This document shows, piece after piece, positions 34,930-47,280 of a stretch of 64,000 bases of DNA. Under the pieces are notes generated by a model. The model saw only the letters and a program-made list of their open reading frames with translations. It did no database searches and was not told the origin of the DNA. Each line of letters opens with the position of its first letter. The stretch's first letter is position 1. Both the position numbers and the translations under genes were made by a program. This stretch comes from Lentinus brumalis (taxonomy: Eukaryota > Basidiomycota > Agaricomycetes > Polyporales > Polyporaceae): contig MARA01000044.1 of assembly GCA_001792895.1 (NCBI GenBank), forward strand, positions 62,001 to 126,000. The letters run 5' to 3'.

Positions 34930-37063
34930 ATGCGTACGTGCACCCCCAGATGAGCCCGGGCACCATGCTGATGCGCTGGACCCCTCAGCGCCGAAGAAAG
35001 CCCAAAAGATGTCCCTAAACGAGTTCCTGGGTGATACCGGTCAGTGCCCTGTCTTCTCGGTTTCAAGAATGCAGCTCATGGTGCGCTTCAGAACTGGGAT
35101 CTTGGGCCGACGAGATGGACTCTCTCCCCACTGCTCGTGAGTTCTGTCCAGCTGTGGGAAACCATGCCGAGTCTGACTGTGCCCGCAGCGTCCGGAAGGC
35201 CCGACGATGGTGTGAGGGGTGGCCGCCGCGACGACTTCCTCTCCTCTCGTTGTGAGTACTCGCATCCATACACGTAGCACTTCATTCCTAATACTGCCCC
35301 GAAGCGGATCGCATACCTTCCGGCCGCGAAGATCTCCCGCTCCCCACCGGGCCTCCGTACACCGCCTTCATTGGCAACCTTGCCTTTGATATCTCGGAGG
35401 TAGAGCTCGAGGAGTTCTTCGGCAGTGGACAGGTGAGTCGACGTGAGGCAGCGCTGGTCATAAGCTCGTCCCGATCCTCATAACCTTCCGACAGACAAAG
35501 TCCATCAAAATTATCAAGGATCGGGAGGACAAGCCCAAGGGTTTCGGTTACGTCGAGTTCACCGATCTTGAAGCTCTCAAGGACGCCATCGCGAAGTCCG
35601 GTTCGGTGAGTGAGAGTTAGGGTTTCTTGGACCGCTGTTAATGGCATTGGCGTAGAGTCTTGCCGGACGTGGCATCAGGGTTAGCGTCGCTGAGCCTCGT
35701 GAGTAATGAATCGATCCCCTCCTACTACCGCTTGCTGACCACTTCGATCAGAAAAGGAGCGGTCCGGCTTTGGTGGAGGTGGATTCGACGACGATCCGAA
35801 GTTTGCTGGGAACTGGCGGAGGGAAGGACCTCTCCCCGATGCACCTTCGTCGCGGGACGGATCTCGCCGGAGGTTTGACGGCCCTCCTGGCGCCGCTCGT
35901 GAACCTCCTCCCCCTTCGCTGTCCGACAATGCCTCTGACTGGCGTTCGGCCCGTGGGCCTGCGCGCACCTCGTCTCAAGAATACCCAGAAGCTGAAGGTG
36001 GTTTCAGGCGCCGTGGCCCTGGCCCTGGCCCCGGCGCTGGCGCTGGTCCGCGAGAGCCTGCTCCGCTTGGTCCAGCTGATACCGAGGATACCTGGCAGAG
36101 AGGCGGGAAGTTCCGCCCCAGTGCGCCCGCTGAGTCCGCCGAACGGCCGGGCAGCCGCTTTGGCAGCGCGCGACGTGGCGAAATGGGTCCTCCTTCAGCC
36201 GTAGCGGAGGAGAGTGACTGGAGGCGGCAGCGCACGATTTCGAGGAACTCAACGTCACGTACGCGCCACTCTTGACTGTCTAGTATGCAATATTGTTCTG
36301 ACCTGTGTTGTGATCCAGCAAACAGCTCGACTCCGCCGACGCCCCAGATGGGTAGGCGCAAGCTCGAGCTCCTGCCCCGCTCTTCTGGCACCTCCGCCGC
36401 CCCTTCGCCCCTTGCATCTCCCAACCCTTCCACCGCTGGACAAAGGTCCAACCCCTTCGGTGCCGCCAAGTGAGTGCGTTTCCTATGTTCAATCTTGCCA
36501 TGTACCGACGATCACCGCCCAGACCTGTTGATGTGTCCGCCCGCGAAGCTGAGGCGCTCCAGAAGATCGAGAAGGAGCGCGAGGAGGTCCGGGAGAAGGT
36601 CTCGCACTCTCACCCGCACTCTCATGGGCACCCCATGTCCCGCAACTCTTCGCGGCAGGGATCCCAGCGGGGGTCCCAGCGGGCAACCTCTCCCACCTCC
36701 ACTGCGCAGAGTCCCACCACGCCCCAGCAGGATTCGCACAAGCTGCCCCCCGCGAACGTACGGCCATCATTCAGCTTCGCGAGCGCCGCGGCGGGGAAGA
36801 AGGACTCGGACGAGAGCGTCCGAAGGACGATGTCTCGACGATCACCGAGAAGACGATCACCGACGACGGGTCGAGCTGGAGTCTTCCGAGCAGTGAGGAG
36901 CGAGCGGCGGCTTTCTTGTTCTTGTTGGTTCACAAAGTTTCGGGGAGGGGGGCGGGTCCTGATCGACTCGGCCCCACCCACACACACAAATTCGCGGAAC
37001 GGCCATTGGTACACTATCATCCGTCCGAGCTTGCGGGCTGGCACGCACGTCGCATTGCTGTGA
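34930..37063 (+). CDS. eIF4B-like RRM translation factor
   Basis: A 4-nt first exon (ATGC at 34930-34933) splices to give MPPKKAQKMSLNEFLGDT, followed by LGSWADEMDSLPTA, the usual start of fungal eIF4B-like proteins. One RRM: YTAFIGNLAFDISEVELEEF (RNP2), KPKGFGYVEFTDLEAL (RNP1). A DRYG/GR-like region follows (SGFGGGGFDDDPKFAGNWRR and GGFRRRGPGPGPGAG), then a proline/serine region, an EAEALQKIEKEREEVREKV helix and SFSFASAAAGKKDSDE near the end. The final reading frame is uncertain: the simple frame stops at 37061-37063, but another frame beginning near 36826 (RPKDDVSTITEKTITDDG) looks more protein-like. eIF4B stimulates eIF4A during ribosome recruitment. Confidence 0.85.
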
Positions 37064-37986
37064 TCTGTTCTTGTTCTTCCCGTCGTGCATGTCTATCTTA
37101 TGTGTTTCAATATGTGCTTATGACTTTCACTTCTCTAGTAGTTCGATCGCCTAGTGTGTTTGCTTGCGGGCCCGACGGGCCTCCGGGGATCGATAGATGT
37201 ATACACACGCACGAGCAGAACTGGGTGTGGTTATCGCCGCACGTGTAGATACAATCCAATTTTGAATGATCCTCCCGCAGCTGACGTCGGAAACGTAGGT
37301 TCGTCGCAAACCCCTCAGACGCAGAGAGTCTTGGTATGAGACTAGTCGGAAACGCTTGCAAATGTGGATCCGTTGTCGTGCGAGCAAGGAGTACTGCGAG
37401 ATGATCGAATTTGTATGACCGGGGACGGACGGTGGGACGCCGTGAACATGTACCGGAAGGTACACAGGGTAAAGTTGCTTAGGGACGCGGCGCGGCGCAT
37501 TGCAAGGGCGAAGTATGTACATGAATTGACAAGGATTATGCACATGAAACTGACTAGGATTATGCACATGAAGTATGGTGCAAGGAGTCTAGTGCTACAC
37601 GGATGCGATGGGTGGGAGGGATTTATAAGTTGTGGTGAGTAGCAATGGTGCGCCGGGCGGGAGTGATGATGATGATGATGAGGGCAACCGGGTACTGATG
37701 AACGATGAACGATGTACGTGTGGGGCGGGCGCGCTGCACCGGCGCGTCGAAGTGTAGCGGCGAGACCGAGGAGACGCAGACAGGATATGGGAGACCATGT
37801 GCGGAGCAAGGAGAGACTGGTGGTAACTGGTAAATAAGAATATGAATACGATGCGGCCGACGATGACGATGTATGGTACCGGAAAGCGGGGCGAAGATCG
37901 ATGCAGCGAAACCAAAGGAGTGGAAGGGGGCGTGGATGGCGATACTTAGTCCAACAGCAATGCAGGTAGGTAGCAGAGGAGCCGTT
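37064..37986. other. Intergenic region with a 24-bp tandem duplication
   Basis: No gene recognised between two convergent genes. A 24-bp unit is repeated head-to-tail at 37527-37550 and 37551-37574 (core GGATTATGCACATGAA). Confidence 0.6.
37527..37574. repeat. Two-copy 24-bp tandem repeat
   Basis: TGACAAGGATTATGCACATG and TGACTAGGATTATGCACATG begin the two adjacent units. The units are nearly identical over 24 bases. Function unknown; it may lie in the 3' region of a neighbouring transcript. Confidence 0.8.
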
Positions 37987-39841
37987 TTAGCAGCCCCCTT
38001 GGCCCGGAGGCGCGCCGTGCTCGGGCGCGAACGCGTGTTGATGACCTGGTAGACCCGAGGGGTACGGGTAGTACGACTCCTGCGGCCGCTCCTGCGCTGG
38101 AGGGAAGTACTGCGGCCCTCCCGTTCCGGGACCAGGCATGGCCGCTGGCGGGCCTCCCCACGTCGGCGACGCGTCGTCAAAGTACCCCGGGGTGGACGCA
38201 GCAGACGTCGGGGGCTCGCTCGCGCACTCGTACGGCGACTCCGACTCCGCGCGGGACGCGGACTGGTAGTCGTAGTGCGAGCGGGGCAGGTTCGGCATCG
38301 CGAGCGGGAGGTGCGTCAGCTGGTCGGGCGTGCCGAACGCGCTTTGCCACATGAGCTGTCGCTGGTCGTACCCCCCAGGCCCGTCCAGGTACAGCATGTT
38401 GGGCGACATGGACACGGAGCCGTCGCTCGGAGCATAGGGCGAATTGGGCGTGGTGGGCGTCGACGTGCTCGAGAGCGGGGAGTGGAAGTGCGGGACGCTA
38501 GTCCGGGGCCGCAGGCGCTCTATGGATGGGTGATGCAGGATCCGCAGGCTGCTGAGGGAGCTGGGCCGTCTCAGGACGAGCATAGAGCCGTTCATCTGCT
38601 CGATTGGTGAGTGCAGGGAGCGAGTGTAGATCTCCGGAGATGACCCAGCATCTGAGACAGACGGGGTGGGCGTGTACAGGGCGATGTCGCTCGCAGCCCC
38701 CGAGGGAGTGATGCTATTGACGAGCGCGGAGAGCTGGTACGCCGGCCCGACAAGGCAATGTCGGAGATGGGTGGTACCCTGCATCCCTTCCGTCCAGTCG
38801 CCGCAGACCTGCCAGACGCGAACAGGTTCCTCCCCGGGGTTCGGTTCCGCGAAGCTCTCCATATAGAACATGGGCGGACGGTCAAGCAGGAAAGTGGCAG
38901 ACCCGATACCGGGCGAGATGTTCGCAAAGCGCGACTCGAGGATGTGGTCGTAGAAGATGTCCATTTTGAAGCTGCGGCCGGCTGACCGGATGAACCAGGA
39001 CAGCGAACGCCTGCTCTCGCAAGTGTACGCGATCAGGTCGTGGTGTGGAGACGCTATGCGGCGCCATGTCCCAATGGTCAGGTCGGTGCATGGGAAGACC
39101 GTCACCTCTGGCAAGATCCAGTCAGTATAAGACGTTTGCGCGGCAGACCTGCTGCTCACCTTCGTCCTCGTGAATCAACTCATCGACACCAGCGTCGAAC
39201 CCACTTGCAAGCTCGGGAGGACTCTCTGGCGGTGGCTCGAGCTTCTCGACGGTGCGCGTCTTGAGTTTCAGCTGCAGCTTCGCCTTCGCCCGCCTTCGCG
39301 CGCTGATGAGCGGAGCGGGGGACGCGATGACACGGGATAGACGCACCTGTTCTGGAACCATATCTGCGTCTGCCTCTCATCCATCCCCAGCTGCTGAGCT
39401 ATATCCTTCCGCCGCGCCGAGGTCGGGCTGTTATCCGCCGCGAAGAACTCCTCGAGCTTGATCAGTTGGTCTGGGTTGACGCGCGACCTCTTGCGCCGCT
39501 GCTTCACGATGTGTCCCTCCAGTGCTCCCAGGGCGGAGCACGAGATGGCGCGACGGATGACGGGGTTCTGCGCGCTGGACGCGCCGCTCGACGAAGGCAC
39601 AGGCGGCGCATCCGCGTCCGTCGACGACAGGGCGGAGGAGAGACTGGGAGATGACGCGCCCCACTCTGACGTCTCTTGTACAGCAGCGAGCGACTTGTGG
39701 GGGTTGTCGGGGATGTAGAGGGGCGCGAGGGCCGCTCGAGGGCTTGGGTCGGTGGGCTCCTCTTTCACACCATGGGCTGCTTGTGCAGGCGAGTGAATCG
39801 GAGGGTCGCGGGGAGGAGGCGAGCTCGGACGTACGTTGCAT
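37987..39841 (-). CDS. Homeodomain transcription factor
   Basis: Probable start at 39841 as a 7-nt exon ATGCAAC; splicing out a GTACGT...CAG intron then gives MQPHGVKEEPTDPS. The start is inferred, since no ATG opens the main frame. The homeodomain spans about residues 85-145: KQRRKRSRVNPDQLIKLEEF, RRKDIAQQLGMDERQTQIWF, then QNR-RAKAKLQ across an intron. The third helix is the canonical WFQNRRAKAK. A long fungus-specific region follows (VTVFPCTDLTIGTWRRI, LIAYTCESRRSLSWFI, KMDIFYDHILESRFANI), then a serine/proline/tyrosine-rich tail ending in APPGQGGC-stop. Related non-mating homeodomain proteins in mushrooms regulate development and fruiting; that role is inferred. Confidence 0.88.
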
Positions 39842-42023
39842 GCTGCACGGATAGCGCGCGCTTGCTGGCGAGTTGGGCGACGACAAAGGCCAACCTGCGG
39901 CGTGCGTCGAGTGAGTCGTCAAGAGGAAAGAGCACGGGTCGAAGCCAGCGATGCAAGGGCGGAGTCTCAGACGCGATGAGGCCGTTGCTGGGTGGTGGAC
40001 CGACGGTGGAGAACAGATGAGCCCGAGAGGCGGAGCTGACGTCTGTCAGTGTGCGCTGTACACTGTGCACGGCAGCCGGAAGATCAGTAGAGGACCTTTC
40101 CAGGGTTATGCGGAGCACAGCCTATTGAGCACGACGAGGAGGACGGTCCCGGGATCGGACTGCAGTGTGCTGGAGGGCCCTAGCGCGACAGCATCGATCT
40201 GCCAGCGTGCAGGCCAGGAGTCGACTGTCAATCGATGCGAGCCTGGGTGAGCAGGAGAGCGTCCTCTGCGACCTGAGCCTATGTATCCTGGATCCCGGCT
40301 GGCAGCTCGCAGCCCTGGGCGAGATGCACGACGGCGGTGGGTTGGAAGCCCGTTAGCGTTGGCACCATGGGACTGTGTCTCTTTGACCGTATCCGCCTCC
40401 CACATCAGCTCGCCTCCAGTCGACCTAGCCATCTTTGACCAAAGCCGCACAGCCCATTTGCATCCGCCATGGCTCGTGCGCCGCCTATCTCGACGGAGCG
40501 CGCACGAAAGTGCGAGCCGTGGCAGCGCATACGCGGGCTCGGGAGTCGGCCGTCAACGTCCGTGCACCCGTGCCGCCTCTGCATACAATGCATTCATGAA
40601 CAGCAGCAGCAGGGCGAGCGCGGAACAAACGGCGACCATTGGTCGGACGAACTTGCGGGGCTAGCGCGCCCAGCGAACGTTGGTTACAAGTCTGGCCAAT
40701 GTCCTCCTCAGTTGCCATGAGGATGGGCGGACTATCAGCTCCGCTGCTGAGACACCCCCGTTGTGACGGCAATATATGTAGCAATGATTCACGCATAAGC
40801 ACTCCCTGAGCTCAGATCCCCCCGCAAGGCACGCGTTTCACTGCAAAATCACAATTGCGATCTGACGAGTTCTGACGCATACGTCCCACTCCGACCCGTC
40901 CACGTTGTCTCTGTTCTTGGGTACGTCCGGCTCGAACATGAATGAAAGCGATTGAGTGATGCGCCACCCGAGCTTGAAGTCGTAGACCAGGATTATCACC
41001 ATCGTCATCCACACCATTTGACTCGAGTCAAGAATCCATGGGCACGTACACCGAATATGAAAGCAGCCCTTCTCAACTCCGCTGGCGCAAGAGGTACTGT
41101 ACTCAGATATCGTGGACCGGCATTAGAGGAGGTGAGATGCAGAGCCTCCACGAGTTGTAGTTCTTGCAGAGGTTGGGTTGGGAGGTGCCGGATCGTGTGG
41201 CCCGTGGGTGACATCGTCGAAGATTGACGGGACAGTGCCACCAACAGTGCCTGGTCGTTCATGCTTGCCACAAGTTGCCACACTCCTCGAGATCGCGTCC
41301 ACGCTGCTGATCGCCGCCGACCAAGAGACTCGCGGGAAGCTTCCGGGGGCGTGTAAACCTCGCCCAGTCGAGACTGGCCACTGGGCGCACCGGAGACCAT
41401 CCTCGCAGGCTCGCTAGGCGTCTTCTAACCTCGAGGGAAACGGTCCACCACGACCTGGACGTGCGCATGCGTCAGTCTCTGGGACCAACAGACATAAGCG
41501 AACCGTCACCGCGATCGAAGTCCTCGGAATGACCGACACCAACCCCGCCCCCGACAAGTTCTCCTACGCCGATACCGAAAGGAACCAGGTTCTCCGGAGC
41601 TTGCGCGACATGCGTCGATCCCCATCCGCCCACGCCGTGACATTCCACCGTATACCAACCATGTACTTACTTACCGACCTGCGACCCCCATCGTCCACCG
41701 AGCGCCGTATACGTCGAGATAGCGTCGCTACCTATAACACTGCCAAAGAACGCATAATTTTCATACATACTTGCCTCGGCTATTACCTGCGCTTGCGATA
41801 GGGAGGGGGTGGGTACAAGGGGGGAGATACGATACTTACGCAAGCCGCGGGAGCGAGGGAGTAGAAAGGGAAAAGAGTAAGTGAAAGACGGGGCGAAGAA
41901 GAAAACGGAGCAGGAACAAACCACCGGCCTACCAGCACCGCCAAAGCAATGCAATGCGAAACGTCTGTGCCTGGTAAGCGGGGGAGCCGAAAGCAGGAGC
42001 AGCGAGAGCGAGAGCATAGACGT
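39842..42023. other. Intergenic region, 2.2 kb, no gene recognised
   Basis: Short open frames on both strands show no known motif or convincing splicing. The part nearest 39842 is the probable promoter of the homeodomain gene. Confidence 0.5.
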
Positions 42024-43425
42024 CTAGTAGCGCGGACGCTTGACGTCCCGGTCATCATACCCACCAGGGCCTTCGCGCTTGAGATCCCCGCGATACCCTC
42101 CGCCGCCGCCGCCAAATCCGCCGCCAGGCGGACCATACCCACCAGGACCTCCGCCACCAGGACCTCCTCCGCCAGGGGGGCCACCGAAGCCCCCAGGTCC
42201 GCCGCCGAACCCTCCAGGAGGACCTCCACCGTAGTTGTTGGGGCCATGGTCGGGTGGGCCGCCAAAGCCTCCTCCTCCTTGATATCCGATGCCGCCGCCG
42301 CGGCCTCCCCTGCACACATGGTCAGTGAGAACAAACAACAAAAAGAGGCCATAACGACATACCTGAAGCCGCCGCCGCCAAATCCACCACCACGGCCACC
42401 TCCGCCGAAGTCGTCGCGAGGGCCGCCAAACCTATCGCCACCGCCAAACCCACCTCGCCCACCTCCGCGGAAGCCCCCGCCACGGCCACCTCTGAACCCA
42501 CCGCGGTCGCCGCCGCGGAATCCTCCGCGGAAGCCGCCACGACCTCCTCTGTCTCCTCCTCCTGCTGCAAATGCAGGTATGGGTGGCTCGGGCTTGGGCC
42601 TACCACCCAACCCGCCACCCAGACGACGTGGCTTCCATCCTCTCACCGTGCGGCCACGTTCAACATCGACCAGGACTCGTTTGCCCATGATCTGGAGCCG
42701 GTCGGAATCCTTGTATGCAGCTAAAAATGTCATACAACAACGCAGGTGCGTCGTAGCACGTTGGGTGAGTGAGTTCGACAGCGGAGGGGAAGTAGGTTAC
42801 CTTTCATGTCGCGCTCACGCTCAAAGACGATGAACGCGTAGCCTCTGCTGCGGCCATTCTTGTCGCGTACAATCCTCACCCGTTCAATGCTGCCAAAGCC
42901 TTCAAACTCGCGTCGTAGGTCGTTCTCCGTTGCATTCTTGTGCTGTACCAGATGTCAGTGGTAGCTCACGGGAGGTAAGGAGAGAGAACGTACCAAACGT
43001 GAAATAAATAGCGTCTTGTAGGGATCGCCGATAGCCTCCGGATCCTCGGAGGGCTTGTCTGAAAAACGGTCAGATGCAGACCAAGCGGGAGAAAGGGCCC
43101 ACGTACAGTTCTCCTTCGCTTTCTGGAACTCCTCTGCCTTCTTTTGCTTCCTCTCCTCTCTCCTCATCTCCCGCTTCGTCTGTTCGGCGTACGTGAACGA
43201 GGGCTCCTCTCCTTCCTCCATGCCCTCCCCTTCTCCGGTGTTTCCCGACTCCAGCATACCCTTCTCCTTGGCCTCACGGAGCGTCGCGAGAAGGGAGCCT
43301 ACGCCGTCGACATTTTTGGGCTTGACCCGGTCAATGTCCTTGTCGAGGGGCCGGGTATAAGGCAGCGGTGGCCGCGGCGCGAAGAGCTTGAGGAGGTTGG
43401 GCGGGAGAAGATGTGTGCCAGGCAT
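42024..43425 (-). CDS. U1 snRNP 70 kDa protein homologue
   Basis: Starts [20 protein letters not shown] at 43425, the conserved U1-70K N-terminus that contacts U1-C and Sm proteins. A charged helix ([20 protein letters not shown]) precedes the RRM, which is split by introns: [10 protein letters not shown] (RNP2), [32 protein letters not shown] (RNP1). Then [20 protein letters not shown] and a long RGG/glycine-rich tail, in two exons, ending [17 protein letters not shown]. This tail replaces the RS/RE domain of animal U1-70K and is common in fungi. The protein defines 5' splice sites as part of U1 snRNP. It is divergent to COX10. Confidence 0.95.
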
Positions 43426-43807
43426 TGTGCTAGGAGGCCCTCGTGGTGGATGTTGCGCAAGAGTGTGTGTGTGTCGTGAGGGACAATAGCAGGGCGTGGC
43501 CTAAGATATGCGTGGTATGTTTTGGAATGTCGTGGCAGGATAAATAGTCAGCACTCCGCTGCGTATGAACAGGCCTCGGACTCCCCGAGGATACGTCGCC
43601 TCGTCGCTAGCCCACTCGAATGCGGCGTGATGGTGGAGGAAAGCAAGGCGGACGGTGGGAATCGCTGGACCGCCGACGCCCGACTGCTGCTGTCGGGCGT
43701 CTCAGCTCGAACTCCAGCTCCTCCTCCCGGCTTGGACGCAGCCACGACAGTGCGTATCTAGTCGTCCTTCTCGCGCAGCATAGCTCACAGCCAAGCTCGC
43801 AGGCGGC
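43426..43807. promoter_or_regulatory. Divergent promoter, U1-70K / COX10
   Basis: 382 bp between two start codons; holds a short TG repeat (about 43464-43473). No factor site assigned. Confidence 0.4.
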
Positions 43808-45133
43808 ATGGGGAGTATACGGTCCCCGCTGACGGGTTATGTCTGCCGGAATTGCGCAGCAAGTCTCAGGAGTAGTGCACGCAAACCCCTCCAAATCCGC
43901 CTGGCGTCCACCCTCGCAGATCGCAGACCCGCAAACTTTTCTTCTTTCTTTTACGACAACCACAGGTGGGCAGCATCACCCCGGAATGTATCCACACAAC
44001 CACGCACGTCCTCGCAACCTACGCGGGGACACTCCGTCGGCGCGGTCTACTCCCCCACCGCCGAATCCTCTGCCGCATCCTTCCGACAAGCGGAAGTCCT
44101 CACCCCGCGACGGCTAGCGAAGATATACTGGCAACTGTCCAAATCAAATCTCACGGTCCTAATCATGCTCACTGCGATGTCTGGTGTCGCAATGTCCCCC
44201 CTTCCTACCTCCGTCCCTGTCCTCCTCTCCACTGCTCTCGGCACTGCCCTCTGCTCCGCATCCGCAAATGCCTTCAACCAGATCCAAGAGATCCCCTACG
44301 ATGCGCAAATGGCACGCACACGCAACCGACCGCTCGTCCGACGAGCCATCAGCCCACTGCATGCAACCGGCTTCGCTGTCGCGACTGGCCTTGCTGGTCC
44401 CGCCCTCCTATGGACGATGGTGAACCCCACCACGGCCATCCTGGGCGCAGCCAATATCGCCCTCTACGCCGGAGCGTATACGTACCTCAAGCGCAAGAGC
44501 GTCATCAACACCTGGGTCGGTTCTGTCGTCGGAGGCATCCCGCCGCTCATGGGGTGGACAGCCTGCGGCGGTTCCCTCCTCCCATCCCAGTCCTTCGAGC
44601 TCGTGCTTCCTCCATTCCTCACCACCCTCTCTGCCCTTCCCTCCGACGCTCTGGCTGCAGCGGAGAACCCGCTCGCACCGCTCGCCCTCTTCCTGTTGCT
44701 GTACAGTTGGCAGTTTCCCCACTTCAATGGCCTGTCCCACCTCGTCCGGGAGTCGTACGCGCAGGCAGGGTACCGCATGCTCGGCGTGCTCGACCCCCAC
44801 AAGAACGCAACCGTCGCATTGCGGCATGCACTCCTGCTCATCCCCGCGACTTCGATTTTGATGCCACTCTCCGGGCTCACGACATGGTCGTTCGCCCTCA
44901 CAAGCCTCGTGCCTCATGCGATCTTTGTGGACGCGGCGTACAAGTTCTGGAAGCACGGCGGGGAGAAGCAGGCGAGGAAGCTCTTCCAGCATAGTCTGTG
45001 GTACCTCCCGGTGCTGCTGGGGCTCATGATGTTCCACAAACGCGGCATGGACTGGGGCTCCTGGATCGGTTTGGGTGAGGCTCAGGGCGCGGTAGAGAAT
45101 AGGAAGGAAGCGGCTGAGACGCCTTCGGCGTAG
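43808..45133 (+). CDS. COX10: Protohaem IX farnesyltransferase, mitochondrial
   Basis: Intronless 441-residue protein. The N-terminus MGSIRSPLTGYVCRNCAASL with later arginine/serine-rich sequence is a mitochondrial presequence. The UbiA-type prenyltransferase core starts YWQLSKSNLTVLIMLTAMSG. The two aspartate-type motifs are NAFNQIQEIPYDAQMARTRN-RPL and YSWQFPHFNGLSHLVRESYA. Several TM helices include FAVATGLAGPALLW, WVGSVVGGIPPLMGW and LLLIPATSILMPLSGL. The enzyme converts haem B to haem O in the inner membrane, the first step to haem A for cytochrome c oxidase. Confidence 0.97.
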   Translation: MGSIRSPLTGYVCRNCAASLRSSARKPLQIRLASTLADRRPANFSSFFYDNHRWAASPRNVSTQPRTSSQPTRGHSVGAVYSPTAESSAASFRQAEVLTPRRLAKIYWQLSKSNLTVLIMLTAMSGVAMSPLPTSVPVLLSTALGTALCSASANAFNQIQEIPYDAQMARTRNRPLVRRAISPLHATGFAVATGLAGPALLWTMVNPTTAILGAANIALYAGAYTYLKRKSVINTWVGSVVGGIPPLMGWTACGGSLLPSQSFELVLPPFLTTLSALPSDALAAAENPLAPLALFLLLYSWQFPHFNGLSHLVRESYAQAGYRMLGVLDPHKNATVALRHALLLIPATSILMPLSGLTTWSFALTSLVPHAIFVDAAYKFWKHGGEKQARKLFQHSLWYLPVLLGLMMFHKRGMDWGSWIGLGEAQGAVENRKEAAETPSA

Positions 45134-46063
45134 ATCTTTTGAGTACTTGCCTCTCTGCTTGCGCATGTACACACCTCACTATCTCAGTAGGCTCTTGCTT
45201 GACCTCTGGATTGTCGTAAACCAGCTGTCGTCGCAGTCGACATTATCCCCATGCAAAGTGCACGTAACAGCAGTTGAACCAGCCTGAGCACTGCCTCCGC
45301 GGTTAATGATGCGATAGTATGGTTTAGTCGAAGGCGTTGCAACTCAAATCATGCTTCTTAGTAGGTCGAAACCCTGCGCACACATCTTCCAGACCAATCT
45401 TTGTGTCGTCACGGCAAATCTGAGACTCCATGGTCGTCGTAGCTCCGGGATTCGACTCAATCTTGTGGCTCGTCCGCTGTAGGGAGAAGACGTCTCGCAA
45501 GTACGCCGGACCGTCATTCTCTCAAGACATGGAACTACAGATTCAAATTTGGGGTCGGTGAGCGAGCTCGGTGACCCCCACTGGGCTGAGCAACGGCACT
45601 TATTTGAAGTCATGGGTCTATTACAGATGTGCGCAGAGCTGACGATATATTCAACGCTGGGAGAAGTCAGGCCGCAAATCGCGTCGATCGCCTTCGAGGT
45701 CAACTTGGCATGCCCTGCCCTCAACTTTACAACCGCAAAGTGGCCGCGCGCCCACCGGTGCGTACGCTGTCCGGCGCCAGTCCAACTCACCGCTGAGCGA
45801 CAATATGATTTGCGTTGGCAGATGCACGCGATGCACATACGATGAGCCATTGACTACGATTTGTCTCGTCCAGAGTTCGACGACGGTCTTCCGACGGCGG
45901 GCATTTGGCCCCGCCTGAAGTGCGTCATGTTGTCCGCCCACTTGCAATCCCTCGAAAAGTGCACACTCCAAGTCCGGCATATAAGGGAGCCTATCTCGGT
46001 CTGAAGTTCTGCAGTTCGTAAGCTCCCTCACACTCGCTTTCCTCCACCCCCGTGACTGCCACC
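45134..46063. other. Intergenic region, nothing assigned
   Basis: A 168-codon open frame on the minus strand (45344-45850) has no recognised motif and overlaps one on the other strand, so I do not call it a gene. The last 100 bp are the likely promoter of the secreted-protein candidate. Confidence 0.4.
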
Positions 46064-46782
46064 ATGCTCGCTGTCGTCCCCCTCGTCCTCTCGCTTGCCC
46101 TGTCCGCGGCTGCCGCCACCGTCCCCGTGGAGAAACACCAGGGATCCAGCTTCGCCTGGTGTAGCGCACAAGTACTACGAGGACTTTTTCGCGCACGACG
46201 CGTGTCTGCTCGGGTCTGCCTGCCCGCCCGACTTCCTCGGGCCCGCGAACGGCACGCTCCCTGAACGCCGCAACGTGCAGCTCTTCCTGCGCGCCCTTGT
46301 TGGCGACAAGGAGCCCGGCCGAGAGCCGCCGCACGCCGAGGACCTCCGTGTCCCAACCTCGGTGAGTTGTGGTACCTTGGGGATCTGTAGTTTGCGTGAC
46401 TGCTCACATCCGTCGACGGAATGCTAGATCCTGCAGCAGCTTTCGACGGACTGCAAGACGGTCACGGAACAGAACTTCATTGACGGTTTCTATCAGTACG
46501 TCTCGCAGCTCTGAGTCCACTCATGGTTCGCATTGACTGATGGACTACGCAGTGCTCTCGACGCCTCTAACGGTCCCTCCTCGGACAATGTAAACATTGT
46601 CAAGGACTACTGGACCTATATCGCTGACAAGTACGCACCCATGATGCTGAATTGGAGCAGACTAACTGACGCTGTGGTTGCTGTGCAGGACGGCTGTCTG
46701 CAGCGGAGGCATTCCCTTCAAGAACTTCGCAGACTACTTTGTATACAGCTCGTACGTCAAGAGCGAGGGCAACTGCCAGTGA
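46064..46782 (+). CDS. Small secreted cysteine-containing protein candidate, with a frame break after the signal peptide
   Basis: ATG 46064 starts a clear signal peptide (MLAVVPLVLSLALSAAAA). The body reads KYYEDFFAHDACLLGSACPP, LFLRALVGDKEPG, ILQQLSTDCKTVTEQNFIDG, NIVKDYWTYIADK, TAVCSGGIPFKNFADYFV, ending EGNCQ-stop at 46782, over three typical introns. The signal peptide and the body are in different frames. The change lies between about 46140 and 46175, and no normal-length intron fits there. It could be a one-base lesion, a sequence error, or an alternative upstream exon. The pattern of cysteines and intron positions supports a real gene. The family is not recognised. Confidence 0.6.
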
Positions 46783-47280
46783 GCCGCGCTGCCGCGGCGT
46801 ATGTAGCGCATACGGCCCTCAAGCCTTGCTCGGGCCTAAGGGTGCGCGTATTCTACATGAACCCCGTCGGTATTGGCACCCGTGAACCTCCAAGTCGGAC
46901 TGTACTGTCAGTGTTCGGGCTTGGGATTTCTTGGATGATCTTGACATATCATACTGGTTGAGCGGCTTCGTATGCGATATCTAATAGTGCACGTTTCGGA
47001 TGTTCGTAGACGATCGAAGCACACCTCGCTCCTTCCCTTCCATGATGCTCGCAATAGTTGAACTCCGTTGGCAGTTTGCGCTGAAGGAAGGTAGTGGGCT
47101 CTGTATCAGTGTATGTAGTTGTGCATCTGTTGTAGCCATGTCCCTCGAGACGTAAAACGTTCGGAGATGAATGCGCTCTTCAGGCCCCTGCACGGCAGCA
47201 CTGCGCAACGTAGATCGAAAGCAAAAGCCCATAGTAATATGTGGTACATCTCTGAGCATCCAACTGCAACGGCACATCTA
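46783..47280. other. Intergenic region
   Basis: Convergent gap between the secreted-protein candidate and cysteinyl-tRNA synthetase. No gene recognised. Confidence 0.4.

Noticed and set aside
41949..42833. Proline-rich 294-codon plus-strand frame
   Set aside because: Antisense of the glycine-rich tail of U1-70K.
43966..44994. 342-codon frame inside COX10
   Set aside because: Shifted frame of the intronless COX10 gene.
44408..45172. 254-codon minus-strand frame
   Set aside because: Antisense of COX10 with no recognisable motif.
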